Shown: in pieces, positions 52,780 through 62,504 of the stretch
How the letters are laid out: each line of letters starts with the position of its first letter
How positions within the stretch are numbered: the stretch's first letter is position 1
NCBI RefSeq assembly: GCF_013168275.1
Contig: NZ_AP019547.1
Location: 2,046,001 to 2,110,000, forward strand
Reading direction: 5' to 3'
From: Candidatus Nitrotoga sp. AM1P
GTDB taxonomy: Bacteria; Pseudomonadota; Gammaproteobacteria; Burkholderiales; Gallionellaceae
DNA length: 64,000 nucleotides
Translations under genes and position numbers: made by a program
The notes under the pieces: model-generated
Seen by the model: the letters and a program-made list of their open reading frames with translations, nothing else
Databases searched by the model: none
Told to the model about the DNA's origin: nothing

Positions 52780-54765
52780 TCATGGAGTGACGGAGGGCAG
52801 GCAACTACGAAGTTGTTCGAAAGGCCGCGTAAGCACGGCATCAGGCTGACCACCCTGGTTGACGATACGTTGGCGCGCAGCGTCGAGCAGATCGGCCAAT
52901 GGCGCGGAATTTGCCCAGCTTGTTGCATCGAAGCCGTATGCGGCAAGCGCTGAGATCGGGGGCATGGCGGTTTTACCGCGCTTCGCCTCAGCCACGTGCC
53001 ACATGCTTAGGCGATAAAAAATGCGCTCGGCGCAATGATCAAGGCGAGTATTGACGGTGGCGTCATCGCCGTGCAAAAAATTCGGCGGAAAATTAGTAGT
53101 GCTGTCATGACATTGTCCGCAGTATTGTAGAAAACGTGCCGCGCTACCTGAGAGTTTGCGCGGTGCAACGATTTCCAGTTTTGCTGGCGGCAGTTTGTTT
53201 GCTAAAGTTTCGCGCGCCAAAACTTCGCGCTTGTCCAGGCCTAATTCAGCTTGCAACTCAGCCAGTGCGCGACTACCGTCAAAAACGCTTGCCGTCATCA
53301 ACGGCAAGCGGGGCAACACAGAGCGCACAGCCGCATAATCATCGATCAGTGTGAGAGTTGCGGAGCCTTGATCGGCGCGCAATGTGTTGAGTTGCAGCCA
53401 TGACCAGCGGCGCCCGTCGGACAAACGAACCCCGCTCGCACCGCGCCTGGGTATCAGCTCGATCTGCCCGGCTTTGGTCATCCGGCCAGAGAGGGTCAAG
53501 TCAAGTGCAGTCTTCGCATGACCCACATGCAGTCGGTCAATCTGTCCGCTGAGGTTGCTTCCGACATTTTGAATTACCCCCGACAAATGCAGATCTGAGG
53601 TAGCGCAGTTAAACACGACACGTGTCGGTTTGCGTGTGAAACGACATGGCAGCGTGAGTGTGTGCGACTGCGCCTTGGTATGGGTTACCAGTGCACGATC
53701 AAATGCTTGCACGTCAGCTTTATTCAACAATTCGGCCAGTCCGGCTACTAATCTAATTTTATCCGGCGCCGTCCAGCGTTGTAATGGCGGACGGGGATTA
53801 AGCGGTTCCAATTGAGCAGGAATGTACGCCAGCTGTGCCAGCTCCGCCACGGGATGAGACAGCACGATCTGGGATTTGATGGGGGGTTCAACGACTGTCG
53901 CGAACGGATCGCGATTGGGAATGCTGGAACCAGGAATACTGAGACCTTGCGGCCATGTTTTTGTCCAGCGCATCTCCAGATCAGCGAACTTCAATTCATC
54001 GGCTTCAGGCAAATTTCCGGACATGGCATAAGCAAGCGCGGCATCGAGCCATTGTGCGCGGCAAGCATTGCTGCATGCTTCGCGCCATATCTGCAACCAT
54101 ACCTGGAACAGATTGGCACGCTCTGCCGCAGCATCAATAGCGCTGGAGACATCCGTTCCAGAAAGCGGGATACCATAAAAATCGCGTCCCGTGGCTTTAA
54201 GACGCGCGGCGATGACAGGATTGGCAGGCGTTTCATCCCACAATGGACGTGAGAAAATGGGCGCATTATTCTGGTGGCAGGCAAGACATAAGGCGCGGCT
54301 CGCATAGTAGATTTTCGGCTGCGCGCCGGATCGGTAATCACGTACGACCTGAAATTCAAAACGCCCGGCCTGTTCGTTATAGCTAATAATTTCGACTGCT
54401 TCGGCGCGCTCGTTATAGCCTAAAAACAACTGGTCCTTTAACGGCATATAACCTTCTTTGGAGTTGCCATCCACCGCTGCGACCACACTTGGAAAGTGGA
54501 AAAAATCGGGTGCGGCAACGGAACGTCGTAGCGAGCGTCCCAAAGGAATCAGCGTGATTTTAAGGGGTGATAAACCGTCCCCGGATGCTTCGAGTTGCGA
54601 GCGAATGCGCGCGATAAGACGCGGTAAAGGATATGGCACGGGCGCATTACCCATCAAAAAATCAAAGCGAGAGCGACCTGTCGGAGGCAGGTCACCATCA
54701 TCCGCAGCGACACTCATGCTAAAACAGCACAGCAACGCCATGATGCCTCCTGTTATCCGGTTCAT
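52780..54765 (-). CDS. Periplasmic di-haem cytochrome c-like protein
   Basis: From ATG 54765 it has 661 residues with a signal peptide (IMALLCCFSMSVAADD). Two haem sites are visible: CLACH (near 182) and, far downstream, CGQCH (near 568) in a YCGQCHDSTTNFPPNFLH context. The middle region is not recognised. It overlaps no other gene but is tightly packed between paralogue 2 and a lipoprotein gene in the same orientation. Confidence 0.72.
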   Translation of the reverse strand: MNRITGGIMALLCCFSMSVAADDGDLPPTGRSRFDFLMGNAPVPYPLPRLIARIRSQLEASGDGLSPLKITLIPLGRSLRRSVAAPDFFHFPSVVAAVDGNSKEGYMPLKDQLFLGYNERAEAVEIISYNEQAGRFEFQVVRDYRSGAQPKIYYASRALCLACHQNNAPIFSRPLWDETPANPVIAARLKATGRDFYGIPLSGTDVSSAIDAAAERANLFQVWLQIWREACSNACRAQWLDAALAYAMSGNLPEADELKFADLEMRWTKTWPQGLSIPGSSIPNRDPFATVVEPPIKSQIVLSHPVAELAQLAYIPAQLEPLNPRPPLQRWTAPDKIRLVAGLAELLNKADVQAFDRALVTHTKAQSHTLTLPCRFTRKPTRVVFNCATSDLHLSGVIQNVGSNLSGQIDRLHVGHAKTALDLTLSGRMTKAGQIELIPRRGASGVRLSDGRRWSWLQLNTLRADQGSATLTLIDDYAAVRSVLPRLPLMTASVFDGSRALAELQAELGLDKREVLARETLANKLPPAKLEIVAPRKLSGSAARFLQYCGQCHDSTTNFPPNFLHGDDATVNTRLDHCAERIFYRLSMWHVAEAKRGKTAMPPISALAAYGFDATSWANSAPLADLLDAARQRIVNQGGQPDAVLTRPFEQLRSCLPSVTP

Positions 54766-54790
54766 GTAAGACTTCCGTCGAACTCTCCAG

Positions 54791-55636
54791 CTATGTGCCA
54801 GACCAACACTCCTGGCCGATTTTACCGGCAAGAAAATCGGCCTCGCCTGCTTTGGCTAGCGTTTTATTTTCAAGTACGAAATTCAGCCCGAAAGCACGAT
54901 CTAGATAAGCCCGGCCCAGATACAGGCCGGGACGTATCATGCGGATTTCATCACGCACCTTGAGGCCGTTGCGACCAGCCAGCGAATCCGGCATCTCGCG
55001 ATAGCCGGGGAGCTCGTCGGTAAAAGCATAGTCAATGATGATGGACTCGCGCCGGGAATCCAGCAGACTTTGACCACAGTACAATTTAGCCGGGAACAGC
55101 AACCATGCATCCCGGCCATCGACACTGATTTTTGGAATCTCTCCGGTACCGACAATGGGACGAAGAATAGCCAGATCCTCGATGCGGTTGCGCAGCACTT
55201 TTTCATCACGGTAAAAAACCTTGCCCTTCCATAAGGTCTCACCAATAATTTCCAGCTTTTTACCCTTGAACTGTGCTGCCAAGCCTTTCAGACCGCCAAG
55301 TATTTCAGCAAGACGCAGCTTGCCGCTACTGCCCTTCGGGAAGACGATACTGCCGTCGAATGCACCATCGGGGATAGGCCCGGCAGGCAAACGTGCATAG
55401 AGCTGGTCAAGTTGCTCCTGTGATAACGTATCGAGATACTCGGGCGTAACCTTGACGAGCTCTTTAACTGACAACGGGTGCTCATATTCAAGCTGAGCCA
55501 GATCGGGCTTCGAGGCATAGCCCTCGCCGTAAGTCGCATAATAAATATCAGGTTTAGCCGCAAACCGATTTTTAATGCCATCACAGCCTGACAATGACAA
55601 AACGGCAACAATCATAAGTAGAGGCAGGGTACGCAT
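54791..55636 (-). CDS. Lipoprotein in the cytochrome cluster
   Basis: The 281-residue product begins MRTLPLLMIVAVLSLSGC, a clean lipobox with lipidated Cys 18. The mature part is not a family I recognise; it has no haem motif. It lies 11 bases after the large cytochrome gene at 55647 and is presumably an accessory or outer-membrane-tethered partner of these cytochromes. Confidence 0.75.
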   Translation of the reverse strand: MRTLPLLMIVAVLSLSGCDGIKNRFAAKPDIYYATYGEGYASKPDLAQLEYEHPLSVKELVKVTPEYLDTLSQEQLDQLYARLPAGPIPDGAFDGSIVFPKGSSGKLRLAEILGGLKGLAAQFKGKKLEIIGETLWKGKVFYRDEKVLRNRIEDLAILRPIVGTGEIPKISVDGRDAWLLFPAKLYCGQSLLDSRRESIIIDYAFTDELPGYREMPDSLAGRNGLKVRDEIRMIRPGLYLGRAYLDRAFGLNFVLENKTLAKAGEADFLAGKIGQECWSGT

Positions 55637-55646
55637 ATGATTCTCC

Positions 55647-58202
55647 TTAAAGCGTTGCCAGAAAGGCGATCAGAGCTTTTTTGTCGGAGGGTGACAGATC
55701 CTCGCCAAAACGATGGCCGTCATTTTCGATTTCCGCATTGCATGAGGAATACACCTCACCCAACAGCGGCAGTCGCGCGCGGGCCGATTTGATTGCGTCA
55801 ACCAGTTTGCCGGGGTCATGTACTATGGCGTTGGCAGTCTCCTGCATGGTCAGTACAAGCTGGTGTGCGTTGGCGGCCCCTAATTGCGGGGTATAGTTTT
55901 TTTCGAGCTGCTGTGGATGCAGCTTGGCCGCGATCAGATCGGCGATAAAGGCCTTGTGCTGAAAATTACCCACTTTGCCTGCGGTCGATCCTGCAGGAAT
56001 TCGTACTGAGAAGCCGATAAGCTTTTCTTCAGACCCGTCCCAAACTCGAGGTCCAACATCGAGCACAATGTCCCGATCGAGCTTGGTTGCCTTGGGAACG
56101 CGCTGTGACGGATTGAGCAGATCGTTCATCGATGCGACATACAGCTTGAAGCGACCATCCACACTGGGGTCGTATTTCCAGCAGGCCGGGCTTTTATCAT
56201 GCGACAGCATGGGGTAGCCAGGCTTGCTGGCGTCGACATAGCTGTTACGGTAAAAGTCGTATGATCCGGTGTTGCTCCCACATAACTCAGGCCCTACCGA
56301 ATTGTTGTGCAGGAACGGAGCATGTGCCCATGCATTGAGCAATGAAATATTACGGTAATAACCACGCCCGCCACCGTTCTGTTCAGGGATATTCGGGTCA
56401 GCGGGACGAGCATAGTAATTCTCGGACGCAAACTCTTCCCATACATGCCCTTGCATATGATTGGAGTGCAGCGCACGGCAACGATTCGTGCCAATTTCCG
56501 ACGCCGGGGCAAGCGCATCGTTTCCAAGCCAGTCGGCGCGCAAACCGGTCTTGGGATCAAGCGCGTGAAAATCCACCGTCTCTGCCGGTGCCTTGCTGCT
56601 GGAATGGCAACGCGCACAATTGGCGGCGAACACAGTACGGCCACGGCTGACTGCGCCCTTGCCGAATTCTTGCTCAAGATCAACAGTCAAATCATCTTTG
56701 CCATAAGCGACCTTCGATGCGTGCATGTTTGCCCGTGCAGCTTGCAGATCGGCCGCTGCGCTTTCAGGCGATAGAAAGAAGGCCAAAATGTCTTGCAAAC
56801 GATCTTCTATGGCGCGGAAATTGGGGCAATCGCGACGGCACTGGCCAATGCTGAAAGGCGTCTGACCGAAATTGCGCGCGGTAGGATCGAGCTGGCGCAG
56901 ATCGGTTAGATGATTCAGCCAGCACTTTTCTGCGCACGAACCGATGTTGAAATACACGCGCTGGATTGCGCCTAGTGCGCCTGTTGAGTCTTCACCACCC
57001 TTGAGTATATGGTGCACGGCCTCAGTCTTGAGGCTGCGTTGCCAGCACTTGCCGGGCTTATTTGGCTCACACCAGCACTCATGTTCTTTCGCGCCACTGG
57101 GACAGGCGTCAGCCTTGCGCCACCGGAGAACCTGGGTATTGTCGTGAACCGGGCGCTGGGCAATGTTGATCAGCGCATTGATGGTGCCCGCGTTGTTGAT
57201 CTGATCGGTAGGGATAGCAGAAGTATCGGACGTGCCGGGACGCGCGTGAGCAAACACTTGCCATTCCAAGGTGTCACTGGGCATACCCGAAACAATGATT
57301 TCAGAAATACGGATGTATTGATTGCCAACCAGGCCAGTAATATTTTCCCATTTCGGATGGGCGGGATCAGTGGGTGGCTTGGCCGGGTTAAAAGCAATAT
57401 GGCAAGCACCGCATGCCATGCCGATGCGGAACGGCGGCTCAATGGAACCATCACTAAGACGGCTCAGCTTGGCATCATTACGTTTAGGATCACTGCTGAT
57501 TTTACCGTCATAACCTTCCCATGTTCCCAAACTGCCATTGAGTTTTTTCCATGCCACCGGATCAAATTTTGGATTGGGAAACTTACGGAAACCTAGCGCT
57601 CCGGTTGAGGTACCAAAGGCCAGATTACAGGCATCTTCACGCCCGTTCTGATGTCCTTTGGGGTCGGCAGATTCGGCGGGTGCATCCTTGAAATCACAGG
57701 CTGGGTCACGATAGCCAGACTTACCGACAAATTTCAGTAGCGTCTCATCACCCGGGCACCAATCAAAACCATAGGTTTCTTCTCGACTTTTGGCTGGGCA
57801 ATTTGGACTGCCCGGGGTGCAGCAGCCGGGATCATTAATTAGTCCCCATGTTTGAAAACGCTGTTCGCGCTGGTCACCGCGCAGCACCCGGAACCAATCA
57901 ATTAATACGCCAACGCGCTGCTGAAAAGTGTACGTATGAAAACGCTCGTTGCCCGCGGTCGCCTTAAACCATATTTCCCGTCCCGCACGCGCACTCGGAC
58001 TGAGGCCCACTTCGCCAGAATGAAATTCATTATCGGTATAGGCGCTGTTTTGTTGACTGACCATTTGCACTTGCGCTTGCACTTGTGCAACGGATGGCTG
58101 AGTTGCGATCTCTGCCTGAGCTATCTCGGGTTGCTTTGTGAACCACGCTAGTGCAGCAATAACTGCAACGGCCATGGTGGCGAGCCAGATTGATGTTTTC
58201 AT
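55647..58202 (-). CDS. Large RoxA-like multi-cysteine c-type cytochrome
   Basis: The 851-residue protein has a signal peptide (IWLATMAVAVIAALAWF) and two CxxCH sites: MACGACHIAF near 255 and ANCARCHSSS near 520. SLLNAWAHAPFLHNNSVGPELC is the RoxA/peroxidase-type active-site loop. Many further cysteines (including HECWCEPNKPGKC) may form disulfides. It is the first gene of the five-gene minus-strand cluster. The reaction is unknown; oxygenase or peroxidase chemistry is suggested by family. Confidence 0.78.
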   Translation of the reverse strand: MKTSIWLATMAVAVIAALAWFTKQPEIAQAEIATQPSVAQVQAQVQMVSQQNSAYTDNEFHSGEVGLSPSARAGREIWFKATAGNERFHTYTFQQRVGVLIDWFRVLRGDQREQRFQTWGLINDPGCCTPGSPNCPAKSREETYGFDWCPGDETLLKFVGKSGYRDPACDFKDAPAESADPKGHQNGREDACNLAFGTSTGALGFRKFPNPKFDPVAWKKLNGSLGTWEGYDGKISSDPKRNDAKLSRLSDGSIEPPFRIGMACGACHIAFNPAKPPTDPAHPKWENITGLVGNQYIRISEIIVSGMPSDTLEWQVFAHARPGTSDTSAIPTDQINNAGTINALINIAQRPVHDNTQVLRWRKADACPSGAKEHECWCEPNKPGKCWQRSLKTEAVHHILKGGEDSTGALGAIQRVYFNIGSCAEKCWLNHLTDLRQLDPTARNFGQTPFSIGQCRRDCPNFRAIEDRLQDILAFFLSPESAAADLQAARANMHASKVAYGKDDLTVDLEQEFGKGAVSRGRTVFAANCARCHSSSKAPAETVDFHALDPKTGLRADWLGNDALAPASEIGTNRCRALHSNHMQGHVWEEFASENYYARPADPNIPEQNGGGRGYYRNISLLNAWAHAPFLHNNSVGPELCGSNTGSYDFYRNSYVDASKPGYPMLSHDKSPACWKYDPSVDGRFKLYVASMNDLLNPSQRVPKATKLDRDIVLDVGPRVWDGSEEKLIGFSVRIPAGSTAGKVGNFQHKAFIADLIAAKLHPQQLEKNYTPQLGAANAHQLVLTMQETANAIVHDPGKLVDAIKSARARLPLLGEVYSSCNAEIENDGHRFGEDLSPSDKKALIAFLATL

Positions 58203-58245
58203 GTTCTTTCCTTTCCCTGCTTTACTGTTTTAATAAATCACGCAG

Positions 58246-58701
58246 CTACCTTCCTGTGGCCGAGAATGCATCAGTCTGTCCCGGCTTGCGCAACATCTTG
58301 TTCACCTCATCCTGATGCGCGGTTTCTTGAGCGATCATGTTGCGAGCATATTCTTCGAGCCGGACATCCTTGTCCTTAGCGAGAGCAAGTAATTCGTAAT
58401 AGGCCTGCAGAGCCTCTACTTCATGCGCCAGCGATTCGCGCATAATGTCGCCGATATCGTGGGTGTGTGTTTCCAGCAGATGGCCGATGCCCAGCGACGG
58501 ATGCCCACCCAGCCAGGTCACAAGTTCACCGGCCTGGCGTGCGTGAACCAGTCCCTCCTCGGCTTGCTTCTGCAACCAGTCCACGATGGGGATGCGGTTG
58601 TAGCCGTACACCATCAGCGCGTAATGGGTGTAGCGCACCACACCGGATAGCTCCAGTTCCATAATGCGATTAAGTATTTTCAGTACGGCGTCTTTGTCCA
58701 T
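58246..58701 (-). CDS. Ferritin-like / bacterioferritin-family protein
   Basis: ATG 58701 has AGGAG 9 bases upstream. The 151-residue four-helix protein shows the di-iron pattern of ferritin-like proteins: helix A MELELSGVVRYTHYALMV, helix B EEGLVHARQAGELVTWLG with E-x-x-H, and helix D with ETAHQDEVNKML. It may store iron or detoxify peroxide. It is upstream of the cytochrome genes in the same orientation and may supply their iron. Confidence 0.85.
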   Translation of the reverse strand: MDKDAVLKILNRIMELELSGVVRYTHYALMVYGYNRIPIVDWLQKQAEEGLVHARQAGELVTWLGGHPSLGIGHLLETHTHDIGDIMRESLAHEVEALQAYYELLALAKDKDVRLEEYARNMIAQETAHQDEVNKMLRKPGQTDAFSATGR

Positions 58702-58853
58702 GATCAATTTCTCCTATATGAAATTAAGTTGGTACCAACGGCTTGCGAGTGCAGCACGTCAATCACGGTAACCGAGTTAGAACTCTCCTTAGCAACATAA
58801 ACACGCAGAGATGTTTTACCCGAGAGTTTTTCAAGTTCGGCGCAGCTTGAAAA

Positions 58854-58900
58854 CAGGCCACGGTTTCTTCAAATTGAAAGTCACAAAAAACCGTGGCCTG
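58854..58900. repeat. REP-like hairpin
   Basis: CAGGCCACGGTTT (58854-58866) pairs exactly with AAACCGTGGCCTG (58888-58900). The core also occurs singly at 6182-6201. It lies between the ferritin-like gene and the periplasmic protein gene and might stop transcription of the latter. Confidence 0.6.
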
Positions 58901-58951
58901 CCTCCTGTTTTTTTATGTAGCTTGAATTGTTTTTCTAGCGTGAACCGATAT

Positions 58952-59524
58952 TTACTTAACCGGTGCCATCAAGTGCTGGTACGGCGTGTCTGCAAACATT
59001 ACAAAGGGGAGCGAGACATCTGGATCAGCACTCTTCGGATACGTATCGTAGAAGCTGGCATCGGCGCCGACGATCATCACGTGAGGCCCGGTCTTGATCC
59101 AATGATTATTGGCCTCGGGCTTGGTCGCATAGGGGTCAGTATTACTGGCGTCGGTTCCGCCGGAGAGCATGTACATAAAACCGACTTTCCCTGGGATGGG
59201 GTTCGTGTGTGCAAGCCATGCATGGACCCATTCCATGGCATTCTTATCCATGCACATAGGATCGGGCCCAGGCGTCGCCGGATTGTCCGGCATACACGTG
59301 AAGCCGTTTGTTCCTTGGCGCAGGGTGCGCATTTTGCCACTTGCCTCCATGGCCACGATGGTTGCATCCTTCGCAACCTTGGCTGGCGCTGCGGACATCG
59401 CGCTCGCGATCATTTTTTTATCACTCGCCGCCATTTTTGCATCTGCGGCATAGCCATTCGTTGTCAATACAGACAATGCTGCGAGTCCCATCATGCCGCT
59501 TACAATTTTATTCAGTTGGTACAT
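58952..59524 (-). CDS. Periplasmic protein of unknown function
   Basis: ATG 59524 (with GGAG upstream, in CTAAAGGAGACC) gives 190 residues with a signal peptide (MMGLAALSVLTTNGYAADA). The mature part is rich in Met and Ala, then has a conserved-looking globular domain (NGFTCMPDNPATPGPDPMC, MEWVHAWLAHTNPIPGK, SGPH-like GPHVMIVG). No haem or known motif. A 243-codon frame on the opposite strand is its shadow. Confidence 0.7.
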   Translation of the reverse strand: MYQLNKIVSGMMGLAALSVLTTNGYAADAKMAASDKKMIASAMSAAPAKVAKDATIVAMEASGKMRTLRQGTNGFTCMPDNPATPGPDPMCMDKNAMEWVHAWLAHTNPIPGKVGFMYMLSGGTDASNTDPYATKPEANNHWIKTGPHVMIVGADASFYDTYPKSADPDVSLPFVMFADTPYQHLMAPVK

Positions 59525-59560
59525 TTTGGTCTCCTTTAGATTAATTACTGGAAACATCAA

Positions 59561-59859
59561 CAGCCCGTAGTTTTAGTAAATATCAAATGCTGATGAGACA
59601 TTTTTCGGTCTGGAGAGCATCATAGGTAGCAAATACTACCTACACGAAGCCAAAATGGAATAAGCAATTTCCTTATTTTTGATACGAGAATCTTAAAAAC
59701 TCACACCTGTTTTCCTTAGTTTTGCTGCGTGGTGGCACATTCTCAAGACAGATGACCGCATCTATCCGATGAACATCGAACACGATGGTAGTCTGTAACC
59801 AATTCCGAATTTTTGACATGGTGATCTACACCACCAAGTTCATAGAAATAGGAATTTTT
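59561..59859. other. Intergenic region before the IS5-type relic
   Basis: About 300 AT-rich bases with promoter-like content for the gene at 58952; no open frame or repeat is evident. Confidence 0.45.
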
Positions 59860-60432
59860 TAGGGAAACACTGATTTATTCCCGCGCGCTGGTTGGAATAA
59901 TTCGTCAATCTGAGAACGAGAAGGGCCTGTTTCTTCGGGAAGGCACGATCGTCGATGCCACACTGATCGCAGCGGCGCCCTCAAGCAAGAACAAGGACGG
60001 GAAGCGGGAAGAGAATCTGGAGCTACCCGTGACCTGGCATGTCGCAATACGACCGGAGAAACGCAAGGCATTGCCCAACACGACAGAGGGCGAACTACTG
60101 GAAAAGATTGAGCATACCCAAGCCAGCATTCGCGCCAAGGTCGAGCATCCCTTCCATGTGGTGAAGAACTTGTTTCGTCATCGCAAGGCGCGTTACCAAA
60201 GATTGGCTAAAAATACCGCCCAATTGTTCTCACTGTTTGGTCTCGCTAATTTGATGCTGGCTCGTCGGTGGTTACTCAACGTACACACCCAAGGTGCGTT
60301 TTGAAAACGGGAAATGAAGATAATGACTCGAAAATCGCCGCGATTCATACTAAAAACAAGCCAGTTTTTTGACAAAAACTACAAAACTCACCCCAGGGCC
60401 TATGGCGGGGTGAATTATTCAGCGTTTCCTTA
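59860..60432 (+). mobile_element. IS5-family relic with internal deletions
   Basis: Imperfect ends (TAGGGAAACACTGATTTATTC at 59860-59880; reverse of TAAGGAAACGCTGAATAATTC at 60412-60432) bracket 573 bases. The transposase reads EKGLFLREGTIVDATLIAAA, jumps at SSKNKDG to KREENLELPVTWHVA, and runs to ASIRAKVEHPFHVVKNLFRH, AKNTAQLFSLFGLANL. Its N-terminal part and about 80 codons of the DDE core are missing, so it cannot move by itself. Confidence 0.85.
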
Positions 60433-60525
60433 GGTCGTTAAGCAAATTTATAAACGTTCGGGTTGATGAGCCAATAGAACAAGCTATAATAACTTTCTCT
60501 TAAAGTATCTAACGACGACAAACTC

Positions 60526-61857
60526 ATGCCAAACGACGACAAACTCACACCTAGTACCGACCAACCTATACCTGTTACCGGCAAGGCGTCTAAAAAAGAC
60601 ATACCCATGATTCCGATGGAGGACTGGGATATTGATGACAATCCTCCCATGGTTCCCGCTTATCCCGATGTTCCCAAGGCTCTCAACGAGAACCCTAATC
60701 TGGTCGCTGATCCTAGAAATTACCCTAAGAAAAAACCAGTCAAGCGTGAATCCAGTCCTTCTGGATGGACAGATATGTCACATATTTTGCCACCAGAAAT
60801 ACATCCCTTGTATAGAAAAGGATGGCTCGGGGCGCTTGAGCTGAATAACCGAGTGGTTATGGCGCCCATGACCCGCAGCCGGGCTGCGCTAGGCAACGTC
60901 CCGAATGCGATGAATGCAATGTACTACTCTCAACGCTGTTGTGCTGGCTTGATCATTTCCGAACCCACTCAAGTTTCTGCTCAAGGAATTGGTTATCCGG
61001 GCACACCGGGCATAACCACCCGTGAACAGATAGAAGGCTGGAAAATGGTGACTGCCCACGTTTCCAGAACGGGAGGCAAGATCTTTATGAACCTATCACA
61101 TGTTGGACGAATCTCGCATCCATCGCTACAGCCATTCCAAAGTTTGCCAGTCGCGCCCTCTGCTATTCAGCCGGCAGGGGAGGTTTTTACACCACAAGGA
61201 ATGGTGCCCTTCGTTACGCCCCGTGCGCTTGAAGTTGCTGAGATGGCGGGCATCGTCGAGCAATATAGGCAAGCTGCGCTTAATGCAGAAGAAGCATGGC
61301 TGGATGGCATAGAAATCGATGCCGCGAATGGGTATCTGCTCGACCAATTTTTGCGGGATAGCACAAATCAACGGACGGACGAGTACGGTGGCCCAATCGA
61401 GAATCGCAGCCGCTTGCTGTTTGAAGTAATTCAGGCGGTATGCAGCGTGTATCCATCACAAAAAGTCGGCGTTCGTCTGTCCCCCGTCAATCCGTTAAAC
61501 GACATTTTCGATTCGACACCGCAAGAGACCTTCGAATACGTCGTCGAACAGTTGAATCGTTTCGATCTGGCTTATATACATGTAGTTGAAGAACATCCTT
61601 CAACATTCGATTTTAAGCGCTTACGAAGCTTGTTCAGAGGTAAATACATAGCAAATGGCGGTTACGATGCAGCACGTGCCGAGGCGGCAATTGTTGAGAA
61701 GACCGCTGACTTCGTATCATTCGGCGCGCTCTTTATTGCCAACCCAGATTTACTATTGCGGTTGCGGGAACGCAGAGATTACAACGCACCGGATATGGCA
61801 ACGTTCTATGGCGGCGATGCAGCTGGTTATATCGATTATCCATCGTTGCCATTTTAG
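60526..61857 (+). CDS. Old Yellow Enzyme-type FMN oxidoreductase with N-terminal extension
   Basis: The 443-residue protein has about 90 proline- and acid-rich N-terminal residues with no known domain. The OYE barrel follows: NNRVVMAPMTRSRAALGNVP, YYSQRCCAGLIISEPTQVS, the HxGR-like SHVGRISHPSLQP, IEIDAANGYLLDQFL, NRSRLLFEVIQAV, VGVRLSP and ANGGYDAARAEAAI. OYE enzymes reduce activated C=C bonds with NAD(P)H. The acidic tail-like start is odd for the family. Confidence 0.85.
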   Translation: MPNDDKLTPSTDQPIPVTGKASKKDIPMIPMEDWDIDDNPPMVPAYPDVPKALNENPNLVADPRNYPKKKPVKRESSPSGWTDMSHILPPEIHPLYRKGWLGALELNNRVVMAPMTRSRAALGNVPNAMNAMYYSQRCCAGLIISEPTQVSAQGIGYPGTPGITTREQIEGWKMVTAHVSRTGGKIFMNLSHVGRISHPSLQPFQSLPVAPSAIQPAGEVFTPQGMVPFVTPRALEVAEMAGIVEQYRQAALNAEEAWLDGIEIDAANGYLLDQFLRDSTNQRTDEYGGPIENRSRLLFEVIQAVCSVYPSQKVGVRLSPVNPLNDIFDSTPQETFEYVVEQLNRFDLAYIHVVEEHPSTFDFKRLRSLFRGKYIANGGYDAARAEAAIVEKTADFVSFGALFIANPDLLLRLRERRDYNAPDMATFYGGDAAGYIDYPSLPF

Positions 61858-62059
61858 TGTCGCAGTAAGGGGAATTGTGTTTAGGCAAGGTAAGCAATTA
61901 CTCAAGATCAAACATCATAAGGAGATGTTTTTAAATATTGAGTTCCTATGCACTAAACGTCTCTGACAGCAGGGAATATTCAGGAGAGCGGGAGCAAGTG
62001 CATAAGCAGAAATTTTAAGGCTCCCACTCAGCCTGTCAACCTAACAATTTCACAAGCTC

Positions 62060-62440
62060 ATGAATTCGATAACGACAAAAACAAACTTGATTAAAAATGT
62101 TGTCATTGTAGCGGCAATATTATTCGCTCTCTGCGCTCTTTATCTGTGGTTTGCTTTTACCTGGAGCTATTCAACTGGTGAGCGAGCTGGATATGTTCAA
62201 AAGTTTTCAAAAACAGGATGGGTATGTAAAACATGGGAAGGTGAATTAAGCATGATGTCTCTTCCTGGCCAAGTCCCTGAAAAATTTCACTTCACGGTAA
62301 GAAATAATACCGTTGCTGACAAGATCAATCAAAGTCTCGGTAAACAAATAGCGCTCAATTACGATCAATACAAAGGGCTTCCAACAAGTTGTTTTGGTAA
62401 CACGGAGTTTTTTGTTTCCAATGTTAAAAATATAGAATAA
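62060..62440 (+). CDS. Small membrane-anchored protein, function unknown
   Basis: This 126-residue protein has one N-terminal membrane helix (VVIVAAILFALCALYLWFAF) and a small extracytoplasmic beta domain with SYSTGERAGYVQKFSKTG, KTWEGELSM and FTVRNNTVAD. I recall conserved hypothetical proteins of this design in beta- and gammaproteobacteria. It lies alone, convergent with metK. Confidence 0.7.
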   Translation: MNSITTKTNLIKNVVIVAAILFALCALYLWFAFTWSYSTGERAGYVQKFSKTGWVCKTWEGELSMMSLPGQVPEKFHFTVRNNTVADKINQSLGKQIALNYDQYKGLPTSCFGNTEFFVSNVKNIE

Positions 62441-62504
62441 TATATTTTTCAATCATCCTTAGACCTGCGCTTGACGGAACCCTTTGTAATCAATTTGCAG
62501 AGAT

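Noticed and set aside
58811..59539. 243-codon plus-strand frame
   Set aside because: Antisense to the signal-peptide protein at 58952-59524, which has a good start site; the His/Arg-rich composition is a typical shadow.
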